A stretch of DNA of 64,000 nt from Nitrospira sp. (GTDB taxonomy: Bacteria; Nitrospirota; Nitrospiria; Nitrospirales; Nitrospiraceae), in assembly GCA_022226955.1 (NCBI GenBank), contig CP092079.1:1953053-2017052 (forward strand), read 5' to 3'. Below, in pieces: positions 53,199 to 63,200 of this stretch (position 1 is its first letter; every line of letters starts with the position of its first letter). The position numbers and the translations under genes are program-made. The notes beneath the pieces were generated by a model. That model made no database searches. It saw nothing but the letters and a program-made list of their open reading frames with translations, and was not told the origin of the DNA.

Positions 53199-55001
53199 AT
53201 GATGACCGACGCCCTTCAATCCAAACTCGATCACCTGCCCGATAACCCAGGCGTGTATCTTTTCAAAGATCAGTCTGGAGAATTGCTCTACGTCGGCAAG
53301 GCCGCTTCGCTGGCCGACCGTGTCCGCTCCTACTTTCAGCGCGGCGCCGACCACTCCCCCAAAACGACCTTGCTCGTCGGTCAGATTGCCGATCTTGAGA
53401 CCATTGTCACGCGCTCGGAACTTGAAGCGCTCATTCTTGAAAGCAATCTCATCAAGCGCCATCGGCCGCGTTTCAACGTCGTGTTGCGCGACGACAAGCA
53501 GTATCCCTATCTCAGGCTGCCGATCAAAGACCGCTTCCCCCGCTTGTCGATCGTCAGAAAAGTCCAGAAAGACGGCGCACTCTATTACGGTCCCTATACG
53601 CCGGCCGGTGCGCTACGCGAGACCCTCAAGGTCATCAAGAAATCGTTTCCGCTCGCCACCTGCGCCATCGAGATCGACGGAACCGCCGAACGGGCCTGCC
53701 TGGAATTCGAGATCAAGCGCTGCATGGCGCCCTGTACCGGCCATCAATCGCAAGCGGACTATCTCAAGATCGTCAGCCAGGTTCGTCAATTCCTCGAAGG
53801 GCGCGATCATGAGTTGCTGGACGACCTTCGCGCCCAGATGGAAGCGGCGGCCGAGCGGGAGGAGTTTGAAGAAGCGGCCCGGCTGCGCGACCGGCTCTTC
53901 AAGATCGAACGCACGCTGGAGAAGCAGCGCATCACGCAAACGGCCTCGGCCGACCAGGATGTGATCGGCCTGGCGCGACAAGGCACCGCCGTCGATCTGC
54001 AACTGCTCTTTGTGCGCGGCGGCCTGCTCATTGGACGGAAGGATTTCTTCTGGCCCCACTCGGCCGATGTCAGCGACGAAGATCTGGTCCGTTCCGCCAT
54101 TGAACAGTTTTACAACAAAGACGGCCAGCCCCCCAAGGAACTGCTGGTGCCCACAACGCTTGCCGACGCGGAGCTCATCGAACAATGGCTGAGCGATAAA
54201 CGAGGCTCCGGCGTGAAGGTTCTCGCCCCGGAGCGCGGGACGAAACATCAACTGGTTCTACTGGCCGAAGAAAATGCGGCGGCCTCCGTAGCCAACCATC
54301 TGCGCGATGAAGCGCTCGACCGGCAGGCCGTCGAAGACTTGAAGCGACTGTTGCATCTGGACAAGGCGCCCCGGCGCATCGAAGGGTTCGACATCTCCAA
54401 TACGATGGGCAACCAGTCGGTCGCTTCGATGGTTGTGTGGGAAGACGGCCAGATGAAAAAAGCGGATTATCGCCGCTTTAAAATTCAGACCGTCATCGGC
54501 GCAAACGATTTTGCCAGCATGCAGGAAGTCGTGGCGCGGCGGTATGGAGACTCCGAACACCTTGCCCGGCCCGATTTGATTCTGATCGACGGCGGCTTAG
54601 GCCAGCTGGCGGCCGCCATGGAAGGACTGAAGCAGGCCGGCCATCGCGATCAGGCGATTATGGGATTAGCCAAGGCGCGTGGAGAAAAAAACGAGCGCAT
54701 CTTTTTGCCTGGACGAAAAAATCCGATTCTGCTCAGACCGAACGCCCCGGCCACACACCTCGTTCAACGCATCCGCGACGAAGCCCACCGGTTTGCCATC
54801 ACCTATCATCGCAAGCTACGCGGCAACGCCTTCACCGCCTCCAAACTCGATCAGATCAGCGGGATCGGCGAGAGCACGCGCATCAGACTGCTCAAGGAAT
54901 TCGGGAGCATGGAGGCGCTGGCGAAAGCGAGCGACACCGCACTGACCGAAGCAGGCCTCAATGCAACAACCATCGCAGTCCTTCGCAATACCCTCACCTG
55001 A
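53199..55001 (+). CDS. uvrC: UvrABC excinuclease subunit C
   Basis: 600 residues: N-terminal GIY-YIG nuclease domain (PGVYLFKDQSGELLYVGKAASLADRVRSYF), a UVR motif (RAQMEAAAEREEFEEAARLRDRLF), the RNase H-like second nuclease domain (RIEGFDISNTMGNQSVASMVVWE, LILIDGGLGQLAAA) and C-terminal helix-hairpin-helix repeats (LDQISGIGESTRIRLLKEFGSMEAL). Makes both incisions in nucleotide excision repair. Length typical. Confidence 0.97.
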   Translation: MMTDALQSKLDHLPDNPGVYLFKDQSGELLYVGKAASLADRVRSYFQRGADHSPKTTLLVGQIADLETIVTRSELEALILESNLIKRHRPRFNVVLRDDKQYPYLRLPIKDRFPRLSIVRKVQKDGALYYGPYTPAGALRETLKVIKKSFPLATCAIEIDGTAERACLEFEIKRCMAPCTGHQSQADYLKIVSQVRQFLEGRDHELLDDLRAQMEAAAEREEFEEAARLRDRLFKIERTLEKQRITQTASADQDVIGLARQGTAVDLQLLFVRGGLLIGRKDFFWPHSADVSDEDLVRSAIEQFYNKDGQPPKELLVPTTLADAELIEQWLSDKRGSGVKVLAPERGTKHQLVLLAEENAAASVANHLRDEALDRQAVEDLKRLLHLDKAPRRIEGFDISNTMGNQSVASMVVWEDGQMKKADYRRFKIQTVIGANDFASMQEVVARRYGDSEHLARPDLILIDGGLGQLAAAMEGLKQAGHRDQAIMGLAKARGEKNERIFLPGRKNPILLRPNAPATHLVQRIRDEAHRFAITYHRKLRGNAFTASKLDQISGIGESTRIRLLKEFGSMEALAKASDTALTEAGLNATTIAVLRNTLT

Positions 55002-55017
55002 GGCATCGATGAATTGA

Positions 55018-56403
55018 TCAGAAAAGAAATTTTAGGCTGAACGTCCCCAGATGGACAAGCGCATGATACGTACCGTTGACCGTGGGATTCAGATTCCCGA
55101 CGATCGTGCGCGAGTCGTAGAACCATTCCTGATAGGCCACGTCAAACCCTATGGCCTTCGGCCAGAGAGCGGATCCGCCTCCGCAAGGAATTGCCCCAAG
55201 AAACACCCCTCCCTGCTTACAGAGAAAGCCAGCGCCCAGTGAAAGCGTGTTGGACGGTAGAGAAATGGACGCTGGATCAAAAGTCAAATCTGGAACAGGA
55301 TCTTCGGTCCTGGTATACCCGGCCCTCGCTGCCACCTCCCAATTCGGCAACCACGACGGATTGAGCCACTTGTATTCCATCCCCAGCGAGACAACTGGCA
55401 CAGTTTTCCATTGCCGCGGCTGTGGCAACATCGTGCCGTTTGAGAGATAGAGGTTCAAATCCTTGTAAGACTTCCAGGCCACAACGTCAACGTCCACCTC
55501 CAGCTTCCATTCTCGTTCCGTCGTACGTACCGGCCAAAAGGCTATGGCTACAGTGTATATCGGCGGAAGGGCCAAGCTTGTGGAAGCACTGGCAGTTTTG
55601 ACCCCATTAACCAGTAAACCGCCATGCAACGGCAATACAGCCTGACTGCGATAGATTATCCCGATCGACGTCAGTGGTTTCCCATCGATGTTTCTAATTA
55701 GAGTATACAGCAGGCTGGCGTTCATACCCACGCCAGTACCCTTTCCATTCAATTCCACCGAAGCCCCAGCAGGGATACCGCGAAAACCGGACCCAACTTG
55801 CTGCTGCTCCGCCTGGCCTTCTCCAAGAAAACCGGCAAAGGTATAAATGTCGACGCCTAAACCGACGGACAAATCATCCGTCACTTTATACGCAATGGTT
55901 GGCTTGATACCGAGGAGCGGAAGGGACGCAGATTTTGCAGCAGTGTTGAAGGGACTATCGACGGGGTATCGCGTATTCAGCCCAAAGGAAGACGTCAGTC
56001 CAAGTCCCACCGTCACCCGCGAAAGACTGGTCAGCCCAAGGGCTCTCAAGTTGGCACTCAAATAGGTATGGCTCGGAGAAGGAAAAACAGTGCTGCCGCC
56101 GAAGTCCCCACGAGTATCGATTCCCGTCGTTCCTTTGCTTTTAATCGATCCTCCCAACAGCGTAGTCCCGAAGACAGCCTGAACGCCTTCAACCTGACTA
56201 AGCCCTGCGGGGTTATAGTGAATGGCGGACGCATCGTCTGCCTGAGCCGCAAATGCGTTGCCTTGACCGGTAGCGACTGCTCCTTGTGGCTGAAACCGGA
56301 GGGCCTGAGCGTGAGACATAGAAGGGCTGGCGAGAAAAACTACTATCAAACCGTACCAGAGAACTAGCCTCATCCTAATTCGGAATTCGATAGAGCACCG
56401 CAC
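55018..56403 (-). CDS. OmpP1/FadL-family outer-membrane transport protein
   Basis: 461 residues: a signal sequence (LVLWYGLIVVFLASPSMSHAQA), then the FadL N-terminal hatch (QPQGAVATGQGNAFAAQADD, SAIHYNPAGLSQVEG) and a barrel ending in an aromatic residue (LGTFSLKFLF). Members import hydrophobic molecules. GTG at 56403 has GGAGG 5 nt upstream; ATG at 56373 gives a shorter signal peptide. Base composition is lower in GC than the genes to its left. Next to luxR/luxI, so uptake of hydrophobic signals is conceivable but unproven. Confidence 0.88.
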   Translation of the reverse strand: MRCSIEFRIRMRLVLWYGLIVVFLASPSMSHAQALRFQPQGAVATGQGNAFAAQADDASAIHYNPAGLSQVEGVQAVFGTTLLGGSIKSKGTTGIDTRGDFGGSTVFPSPSHTYLSANLRALGLTSLSRVTVGLGLTSSFGLNTRYPVDSPFNTAAKSASLPLLGIKPTIAYKVTDDLSVGLGVDIYTFAGFLGEGQAEQQQVGSGFRGIPAGASVELNGKGTGVGMNASLLYTLIRNIDGKPLTSIGIIYRSQAVLPLHGGLLVNGVKTASASTSLALPPIYTVAIAFWPVRTTEREWKLEVDVDVVAWKSYKDLNLYLSNGTMLPQPRQWKTVPVVSLGMEYKWLNPSWLPNWEVAARAGYTRTEDPVPDLTFDPASISLPSNTLSLGAGFLCKQGGVFLGAIPCGGGSALWPKAIGFDVAYQEWFYDSRTIVGNLNPTVNGTYHALVHLGTFSLKFLF

Positions 56404-56646
56404 CCCCCACCTCCAGACCTATTTCATAGCTCCCGTAATCATATTTGTCGAAGTATATTAGGGACGGTCATTGACTAAATCCCTGATTCTAATCCAACGA
56501 TCTCATCTGCGCCCCAAATGCAACACCAAGTCTATACCCCACATTCAGGCTTGCCTATAGTTGCTTTTTGAATATCCCTTGATTATGATTCAGCACTAAC
56601 TGCTTTATTACAAATCTATTTCTCCCACTAGAGTAGGAGGAAATCG

Positions 56647-57585
56647 ATGCGTTCCTCCCCCACACAACGGCAGCAGATTTCAGAAAACTCTCTATGCGGA
56701 GAGTTTCCGTTTATTCGTCAAGGGCGCTCTAGTACCATTTCTCCAGCGATACGAAAAACCTCGGAGCCTCCCTCGGCTGAGAGTCTAACTCGTGCTTCTA
56801 GCTCGAATATTCCCAGACGATTTCCAGCAGAAATATTTGCAGATCTGACACGGAAAGAGATGCAGGATGTTCTGGAGATTCTTCATTATTCAATTACAGC
56901 TACTACAGGCGATGACGTTCACCAAGTCCTCACGCTCCTCAAAAAGGCTGTTGCTTGCCCGAAAGTTATTGGTGGAGTCGCACAACTAACGGAAAAAGGC
57001 GAGTTTAAAGAATTCAATAGCGTAATCAACGTAAGCTACTCAAACGAGTGGCTGTATGCTTATGGGAAAAATGAATATGCTCAAGTAGATCCGGTTCTCA
57101 AAACAGCGCTATCTACTCTCCAGACTCAAGTGTGGGAACAGACGTATAGTGGTGTCTCTAGTCCTAAACAATTAGAGTTTGTGGAGGAAGCCCGTGCATT
57201 CGGACTTATTCATGGGCTAACGACAGGAATGATAGAGCCCACTCGAAACTACGCCACGTTTTTCTCATTTTCTGGGGGCCGATCCGATAATACGGTTCGC
57301 TACAAGAGCTTACTCGAATACCTTCTACCCTACATCCACAACGTATTAATCGCCAATACCCATACGCCCCTCTCAAATCGCGTTAAAGGGCTTTCCCCTC
57401 GTGAAGCCGCCGTATTGGTATGGATGAAACAAGGAAAAACCAACTGGGAGATCTCACGTATTTTAGGCGTGAGCGAGCGAACCATTCGTTTTCATGTGGA
57501 GAGTATTTTTTCAAAGCTCGACGTAAGCTCACGCACTCAGGCTGTAGCCTATGCCGTGGAGCATGGGCTTGCATCGGGAAAGTAG
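56647..57585 (+). CDS. luxR: LuxR-type quorum-sensing regulator with autoinducer-binding domain
   Basis: 312 residues. An N-terminal extension of about 60 residues, then the autoinducer-binding domain with the LuxR invariant pattern Trp135, Tyr139, Asp148-Pro149 and Trp163, spaced as in TraR. A C-terminal GerE-type HTH follows (LSPREAAVLVWMKQGKTNWE, ILGVSERTIRFHVESIFSKL). AGGAGG lies 6 nt before the ATG. Should bind an acyl-homoserine lactone and a lux box. Converges with luxI (19 nt between stops). Visibly AT-richer than the surroundings, suggesting acquisition by transfer. Confidence 0.92.
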   Translation: MRSSPTQRQQISENSLCGEFPFIRQGRSSTISPAIRKTSEPPSAESLTRASSSNIPRRFPAEIFADLTRKEMQDVLEILHYSITATTGDDVHQVLTLLKKAVACPKVIGGVAQLTEKGEFKEFNSVINVSYSNEWLYAYGKNEYAQVDPVLKTALSTLQTQVWEQTYSGVSSPKQLEFVEEARAFGLIHGLTTGMIEPTRNYATFFSFSGGRSDNTVRYKSLLEYLLPYIHNVLIANTHTPLSNRVKGLSPREAAVLVWMKQGKTNWEISRILGVSERTIRFHVESIFSKLDVSSRTQAVAYAVEHGLASGK

Positions 57586-57604
57586 CATCTTCCAAACTTG
57601 CAGT

Positions 57605-58375
57605 CTATGCTGCAACCAGCTCATCTGAAATCTTTCCGATTGAAATCCGCTCTCCTCCGATGCCTCCGCAACGCGAATCATGATCTTTCGCATCCAGCGG
57701 AAGGAACGCACCCTTTTCAAATACAGCATCACTATTGCTCTCACTAATCCATTGGAAAAACCCGGGCTGCTTCTGAGGGCACGTTTCATTGAACTGCTTC
57801 CAATCCAAAATGGCAGCGATAGAGAGAACCTCTGCCGGTGGAAGCGCTACCGCCGGACTAACGGCAGTGCACGTAAACCCCATTCCTCTGAGCACTCGCA
57901 GAAATCGCTTTTCCACAACCATGTAGAGAAAGCGTGCGTCGTTTTCCATACACCATTGATAGACTCCTTTATACAGAACCTGCATATACCGAATTGAAAG
58001 ACCTTTAGTTGATAGGCTGGGGGCTAACGCGAGACGAGTGATCTCAACAGTATCAGGCTCTTTTCTGATTTCATACTCTGGCAATAAGCACGACCGAAAC
58101 TCCGCCTCCATCATAAAAGGTGCTGGCGAGCTCACCATTCGAAAGATCCCACACAAACCATGGCTCTCATCAAACAACCCTACCGACGTAGCAAACTCAT
58201 CATACAAGTCAACTTCGAGCCCATCAGTGCTTTGATCAACCCACTGCAGGCGCTCTGCAAATACCTGATGACGCAATCGGTATGATGCGCGCAATTCATT
58301 TTTTTTCGTAAGAGTCTTTACGAGCAACCCATCCTCGCAGAATTCTATTGGCCGACTTTCTTGCAACAACTGCAT
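57605..58375 (-). CDS. luxI: Acyl-homoserine-lactone synthase (LuxI family)
   Basis: 256 residues. The LuxI invariant residues can be mapped: Arg35, Phe39, Trp45, Asp56, Asp59, Arg79, Phe93, Glu111 and Arg114, in YRLRHQVFAERLQW, LEVDLYDE, GIFRM, EAEFRS and VEITRLALAP. It makes an AHL signal from S-adenosylmethionine and an acyl carrier. Longer than typical (190-220) with a polar C-terminal extension of about 40 residues. ATG at 58375 has GGGAGG upstream. A perfect lux-box palindrome lies about 80 nt before the start. AT-rich like luxR. Confidence 0.9.
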   Translation of the reverse strand: MQLLQESRPIEFCEDGLLVKTLTKKNELRASYRLRHQVFAERLQWVDQSTDGLEVDLYDEFATSVGLFDESHGLCGIFRMVSSPAPFMMEAEFRSCLLPEYEIRKEPDTVEITRLALAPSLSTKGLSIRYMQVLYKGVYQWCMENDARFLYMVVEKRFLRVLRGMGFTCTAVSPAVALPPAEVLSIAAILDWKQFNETCPQKQPGFFQWISESNSDAVFEKGAFLPLDAKDHDSRCGGIGGERISIGKISDELVAA

Positions 58376-58441
58376 AGAGCCTCCCTCTCTGTGGTATTTG
58401 CCACCATTTGCACTGATAAGGATTTGCTCTAATCCGGCCAT

Positions 58442-58473
58442 GTAGTCACCTGGCGGATCCGCCAGGTGACTAC
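58442..58473. promoter_or_regulatory. Lux box in a perfect 32-bp palindrome
   Basis: A perfect inverted repeat of 32 bp with no loop or mismatch. Its inner 20 bp, 58448-58467, read ACCTGGCGGATCCGCCAGGT and fit the lux-box form ACCTG-N10-CAGGT. Centred about 82 nt upstream of luxI on the minus strand and about 116 nt upstream of the histidine kinase start on the plus strand. A TTATCA-like -10 for luxI lies at 58414-58419. It probably binds the LuxR encoded nearby and drives autoinduction; control of the kinase operon is possible. Confidence 0.75.
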
Positions 58474-58573
58474 TACGCTTGCAATCGCGTACTACTCTTC
58501 TTCACTTAGTTGAGATATGTGCGGATTCCGATCCCTATCCTGCACTCAGGCTGTAATGGAGAGGAGAATTGAG

Positions 58574-59395
58574 ATGGTGAAGGAAGGAAAGAGGCTCCGG
58601 ATCATTGATGGGTTTCGGCAAGCCCCCCCCTTGAGCACGAATCACCTTTTCAGAGGAGGCACCAGCTCGCAGCACAGCAGAACGGGTGATGTATCCTCTC
58701 AATTCACCGGTCCAGTCGGAGGCCAGCTGACCGTAGCGCTCAAAGCAACGGAAGAGCGCCTTAGCAGCCTTTTGGAAGACCGAACTCGTATTGGCCGGGA
58801 TTTGCACGATTCCGTCTTGCAATCGCTCTACGCGATTGGCCTCGGCCTCGAAACGTCCCGCCGCGTCGGCGCATCGCCGCAACCCGGCGCCGACCACGCT
58901 TACACACATGCCGTGGACCAGCTGAACCACTTGATCCATGAGGTGCGCGGCTTAATCAAAGGGCTCGCCGACGGATCGGTGCAGGGGATCGATCTGAATG
59001 AGGAACTGCGAAAGCTGGCCAGCAGCTACGAACGGATCGGCGGGGTGACGGTGTCGCTGGGGTTACAGCCTTCTTCGCTTGATGTGCTCACGAGCGAAGA
59101 AGAGCAGGAAGTGCTGAACATCGTGCGTGAGGCCTTGAGCAACTGCGTCCGCCATGCGGAGGCAACGCATATCAACGTAACCGTCCGCACGCACAAAGGC
59201 AGAATCCGGGTCAGCGTTCGCGACAACGGCAAGGGGTTCGTCGTGACCGATGCAGGCCCCAAAGGCTATGGCCTGATGAATATGGAAACGCGGGCCAAAA
59301 AACTCGGCGGCAGTTTGCGGCTGCAATCGAAGCCTGGCTGCGGCACGCAGATCACCGCAGAATTTGCACTCGAGCCGATTTTAACGTCTGTATGA
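58574..59395 (+). CDS. Soluble NarL-type sensor histidine kinase (HisKA_3) without recognisable sensor domain
   Basis: 273 residues. About 60 low-complexity residues, a helix (LTVALKATEERLSSLLEDRT), then the HisKA_3 motif RIGRDLHDSVLQSLYAIGLGLE with phospho-acceptor His78 and a HATPase_c domain (VREALSNCVRHAEA, VSVRDNGKGF, GYGLMNMETRAK). No transmembrane segment and no PAS or GAF. GAGGAG lies 7 nt before ATG at 58574. Forms an operon with the response regulator (4-nt overlap) and starts beside the lux box. Confidence 0.87.
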   Translation: MVKEGKRLRIIDGFRQAPPLSTNHLFRGGTSSQHSRTGDVSSQFTGPVGGQLTVALKATEERLSSLLEDRTRIGRDLHDSVLQSLYAIGLGLETSRRVGASPQPGADHAYTHAVDQLNHLIHEVRGLIKGLADGSVQGIDLNEELRKLASSYERIGGVTVSLGLQPSSLDVLTSEEEQEVLNIVREALSNCVRHAEATHINVTVRTHKGRIRVSVRDNGKGFVVTDAGPKGYGLMNMETRAKKLGGSLRLQSKPGCGTQITAEFALEPILTSV

Positions 59396-60072
59396 AACGT
59401 TCGCGCACCACACTCCTCATCGTCGACGATCACGAAGTGGTCCGGCAAGGACTCCGTACGCTCCTGGAGCTTGAACCGGACCTCCACGTCATCGGAGAGG
59501 CCACTTCGGCCACGGGGGCAGTCGCTCAGACTGCCCGCCTCAAGCCCAACGTCGTCCTGCTGGATGTCAAATTGCCTGACGGTTCCGGAATCGACGCCTG
59601 CCGTCAAATCCTCGCCACGACGCCGGCCACCCGCATTTTAATGCTGACCAGCTTTTCGGATGATACTATGGTGGTCAACGCGGTTCAGAGTGGAGCCCAT
59701 GGCTATGCCCTGAAGGATGTCCGCACCCAGGATCTGATCGACGCCATTCGCACCGTCGCAAGCGGACAGGGATACCTGGACCCGCGTGTGGCACAGCAAA
59801 CCTTGCATTGGATTCGCGATCGATCCCACACCGCCTCCGGTCATTTCCCGGACAATCTTACCCGGCTCTCTCCTCAAGAGCGCGCCATCCTGCCGCTGCT
59901 CGCCGAAGGCAAGACCAACAAAGAAATTGCGGCCGATCTCCGATTAAGCGACAAGACCGTCAAAAACTATCTCGCCAATATATTCGACAAGCTGCAAGTC
60001 AAGCGGCGCACGGAAGCCGTCAGCTGGTATATCCGGACGACGCGGACCTCGTCCCAAGACTCCCACTTCTAA
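59392..60072 (+). CDS. NarL/FixJ-family response regulator
   Basis: 226 residues with a receiver domain (LLIVDDHEVVRQGLRTLLEL, phospho-acceptor Asp58 in VVLLDVKLPDG, Lys in YALKDV) and a C-terminal LuxR-type HTH (LSPQERAILPLLAEGKTNKE, DLRLSDKTVKNYLANIFDKL). Partner of the kinase just upstream. Paralogous to the regulator at 63739. Confidence 0.93.
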   Translation: MKRSRTTLLIVDDHEVVRQGLRTLLELEPDLHVIGEATSATGAVAQTARLKPNVVLLDVKLPDGSGIDACRQILATTPATRILMLTSFSDDTMVVNAVQSGAHGYALKDVRTQDLIDAIRTVASGQGYLDPRVAQQTLHWIRDRSHTASGHFPDNLTRLSPQERAILPLLAEGKTNKEIAADLRLSDKTVKNYLANIFDKLQVKRRTEAVSWYIRTTRTSSQDSHF

Positions 60073-60239
60073 ATCCTGCGTCATTCACTTCTTTAATGGC
60101 CTCCCCCTCTAGAAATTCGAGGGCTCAAGCCCTATGCTTACATTCAGATAGGGTCCTCGCTCTTTCTTCCCCCTATGTCCGCGCGCTGTGCGGATCGAGG
60201 GGAAAAAAGACCCGAATGGCTCCACCCCCTGAGAAGGCT

Positions 60240-63200
60240 ATGATGAACAGGCCTCCCGATGCCATGTCTGCAACCTCCGATGCCCGCATCGCCCTCTCCC
60301 CCGAAGACGAGCTGGCCATCCTCCGTGCGCGCGTCGAGGAACTGGAACGAGACTCTGCCGAGCGGAAATGGATGGATGACGCGCTGAAAACACTGGCCTT
60401 CGGCACCGCCTCTTCCACAGGACAGGAATTCCTCCAGCACATGGTCCAACAACTGTCCGCTATCTTGCAGGTGCCGTACGCATTCGTCACAGAATTCGTC
60501 CCTGGGAGGGCAGGTCGGGCTCGAACCGTGGCCGGGTGGTGCCGTGGTGAAGCGGCTGATTCTGTTGAGTATGCGCTGCACGATTCCCCATGCGAACAGG
60601 TCTTCCAAGAAGGTTTCGTATTCCTCCCTCGCGATGTCCGGAAGAAATTTCCGCGCGATGAGTATCTCATCGCGCTCAATATCGAAAGTTATATGGGCGC
60701 GCCCCTGCTCAACGGCGCCGGCCAGCCGACCGGCCACCTATGTGTCATGGATGTCTGCCCGTTCCGCTTTAATCCCAGCCAGGGTAGCACCATCCTCAAA
60801 ATATTTTCCGAGCGGGCCGCCGCCGAATTAGAACGGCTCCGCGCCGAGGAAACCCTGCGGCAGAGCGAACAGCGGTATCACGCCCTCTACGAATACAATC
60901 CCACCATGTACTTCACGCTGACGGTTGACGGCACGGTGCTCTCCGTCAACCGATTCGGCGCAGAAGAATTGGATTATCGCGCAGACGAATTAGTCGGACA
61001 ATCGGTACTCGCCGTGTTCCACGCCGCCGATCACCAAACCGTATTGGAACAACTGCGTATCTGCTCACAGAACCCAGACCGAACCTTCGACTGGGAAATC
61101 CAGAAAGTGCGGAAGAGCGGGCAACGCCTGTGGGTCAAGGAACGAGCGCGGACGATCACCGGGCCGGACGGACACCCGATCATTCTCATTGTCTGTGAAA
61201 ACATTACAGCGCAACGGCTCACGCAAGAGCTCATCCAGGATCGAGATCAGCAATTACACACCACCCTGCAACTCCTGCATACCCTGGTGCAGGAGTCCCC
61301 GCTTCCGATCATCAGCCTGGATGCCGAAGCAAAGGTCACCAGCTGGAACCTAGCCGCCACCAAACTGTTCGGCTGGACGGAAGAAGAGGTCCTGGGCCGG
61401 GAACTTCCGTATGTCCCTTCGGGGCAGGAAACAGAAGCCGATACCATTTGGAGCCACGGCACCCACCACAGAATCCGCGGCCCGCTCTCACTCCGCCGAC
61501 AACGAAAAGACGGAAAACTCCTGGACCTATTGCTGTGGCCGGTGTTCATCGAAAACGCCAACGACCGCCTATCGACAGTGGTCGGCCTCTATGTCGATCA
61601 GTCAGACCTCCGCCGGGCTGAAGATGCGCGTCTGCACGGTGAGGAACGGCTTCGGTCCTTCTTAAACGCACTCGATGACCTCGCGTTTGAATTCGACGGT
61701 CATGGCACCTATTTAAATGTGTGGACCAGAAATGAGAATCTCCTCCTCTTGCCACAGGAAGAGATCGTCGGTAAAACACTGGCAGACGTGCATGGGAAAG
61801 AGGCGGGCGAGCGATACATGCGCAGCCTCACCCTGGTGCTCGCCTCAGGACAACCAGACACCATCGAGTATTCACTGACGATTCATGGACGCCCCCGGCA
61901 TTTCTCCGCCGTCCTCAGCCGTATTCCCGCAAGCGCCAGCACTCCGGCGACCGTGGCCTGCGTTGTCCGCGACATGACAGAGCACAAACGTTCGGCGGAA
62001 GCGCTGCATCTGAGCGAGCAGCACTTAAAGAGCATCATCGAAACCTCGCCGGAATGCGTCAAGCTCATGACTGCTGACGGCATACTGCTCCAAATGAACC
62101 CTGCAGGACTGGCCATGATCGAGGCCGACGATATACAAGCCGTGCTCGGCCAATGCGTCTACCCGATTGTCGCCGAGCCTCATCGCGACGCCTTTCGGGC
62201 CATGAATGAACGGGTCTGCCAAGGGAAAAAAGAATTTCTGGAATTCGAGATCGTGGGCTTGCGAGGAACTCGCCGCTGGATGGAGACCCATGCCGTGCCC
62301 TTGCGCAACTCCTCCGACGGAGCCATGGTGCAGCTGTCCATCACGCGCGATATTACCGCCCGTAAGCAAACCGAACAAGCGCTGCGCCTCAGCGAACAAC
62401 GCTACCAAATTGCCTTCCGGTCGAGTCCGCATCCCGTCGTGATTACCGAATTGGCAACCGGCCGCTGCATCGAAGTCAACGACACCGCCCTACAGCTCTT
62501 CGGATTTCAACGCCACGAAGCGGTTGGACACACGACCCTCGCCATCGAGCTCTGGCCGAAACCGGAAGACCGGGCACAATTCGTCGCGCAACTCCTGGCG
62601 ACCGGCACTCTCCGGGGCGCGGAGTTCAGCTTCCAGACCAAGGACCGCCGCGTGCGCCACTGCCTCATTTCCAGTGAATTGATCGAACTCAACGGCACCC
62701 GCTGCATCCTCACGGTCGGCACGGATGTCACAGAAAAGAAGCAAGCCGAAGCGGCCCTGAGGGAGAGTGAAGAACGCTGGAAGCGCTTTGTCGCCGATGC
62801 GCCCGTGGGGCTAGTCATCGTCGATGCCGACAAGCGCATCCTGAGTGCCAACAAAGCCTTTTGCTCCCTGACCGGCTATTCCGAACAAGAAGTAATCGAC
62901 AACACCTACGCGCGCTACACGCATCCCGACGACCTTTCGAACAGCATGCAGCTGATCGAGGAGTTTTTCTCGGGACAGCGGAGCGAATACACCTGCGAAA
63001 CACGCTATGTCAGGAAGAATGGCGAAATCATTTGGATCTCCATGCGGGCGAGCGGCCTGGCGGTTGGCGGATACGATGCCCCGCTGCTGCTCGCCGTCGC
63101 GGAGGACATTACCGACCGCAAACAGGCTCTCGCAGACCGGGAACGGATCAGCCAAGACCTGCACGACAATATTCTCCAGTCGCTCTACGCCGTCGGCATG

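Noticed and set aside
58442-58473. Palindrome upstream of luxI as an intrinsic terminator
   Set aside because: No loop and no T-run, located upstream of both flanking genes, and the inner 20 bp match the lux-box form.
59808-60239. 5' extension of the multi-PAS kinase frame
   Set aside because: Overlaps the response regulator gene by more than 260 nt and reads as Arg/Ser/Pro-rich noise. The start near 60240 has a ribosome-binding site and the family N-terminus.
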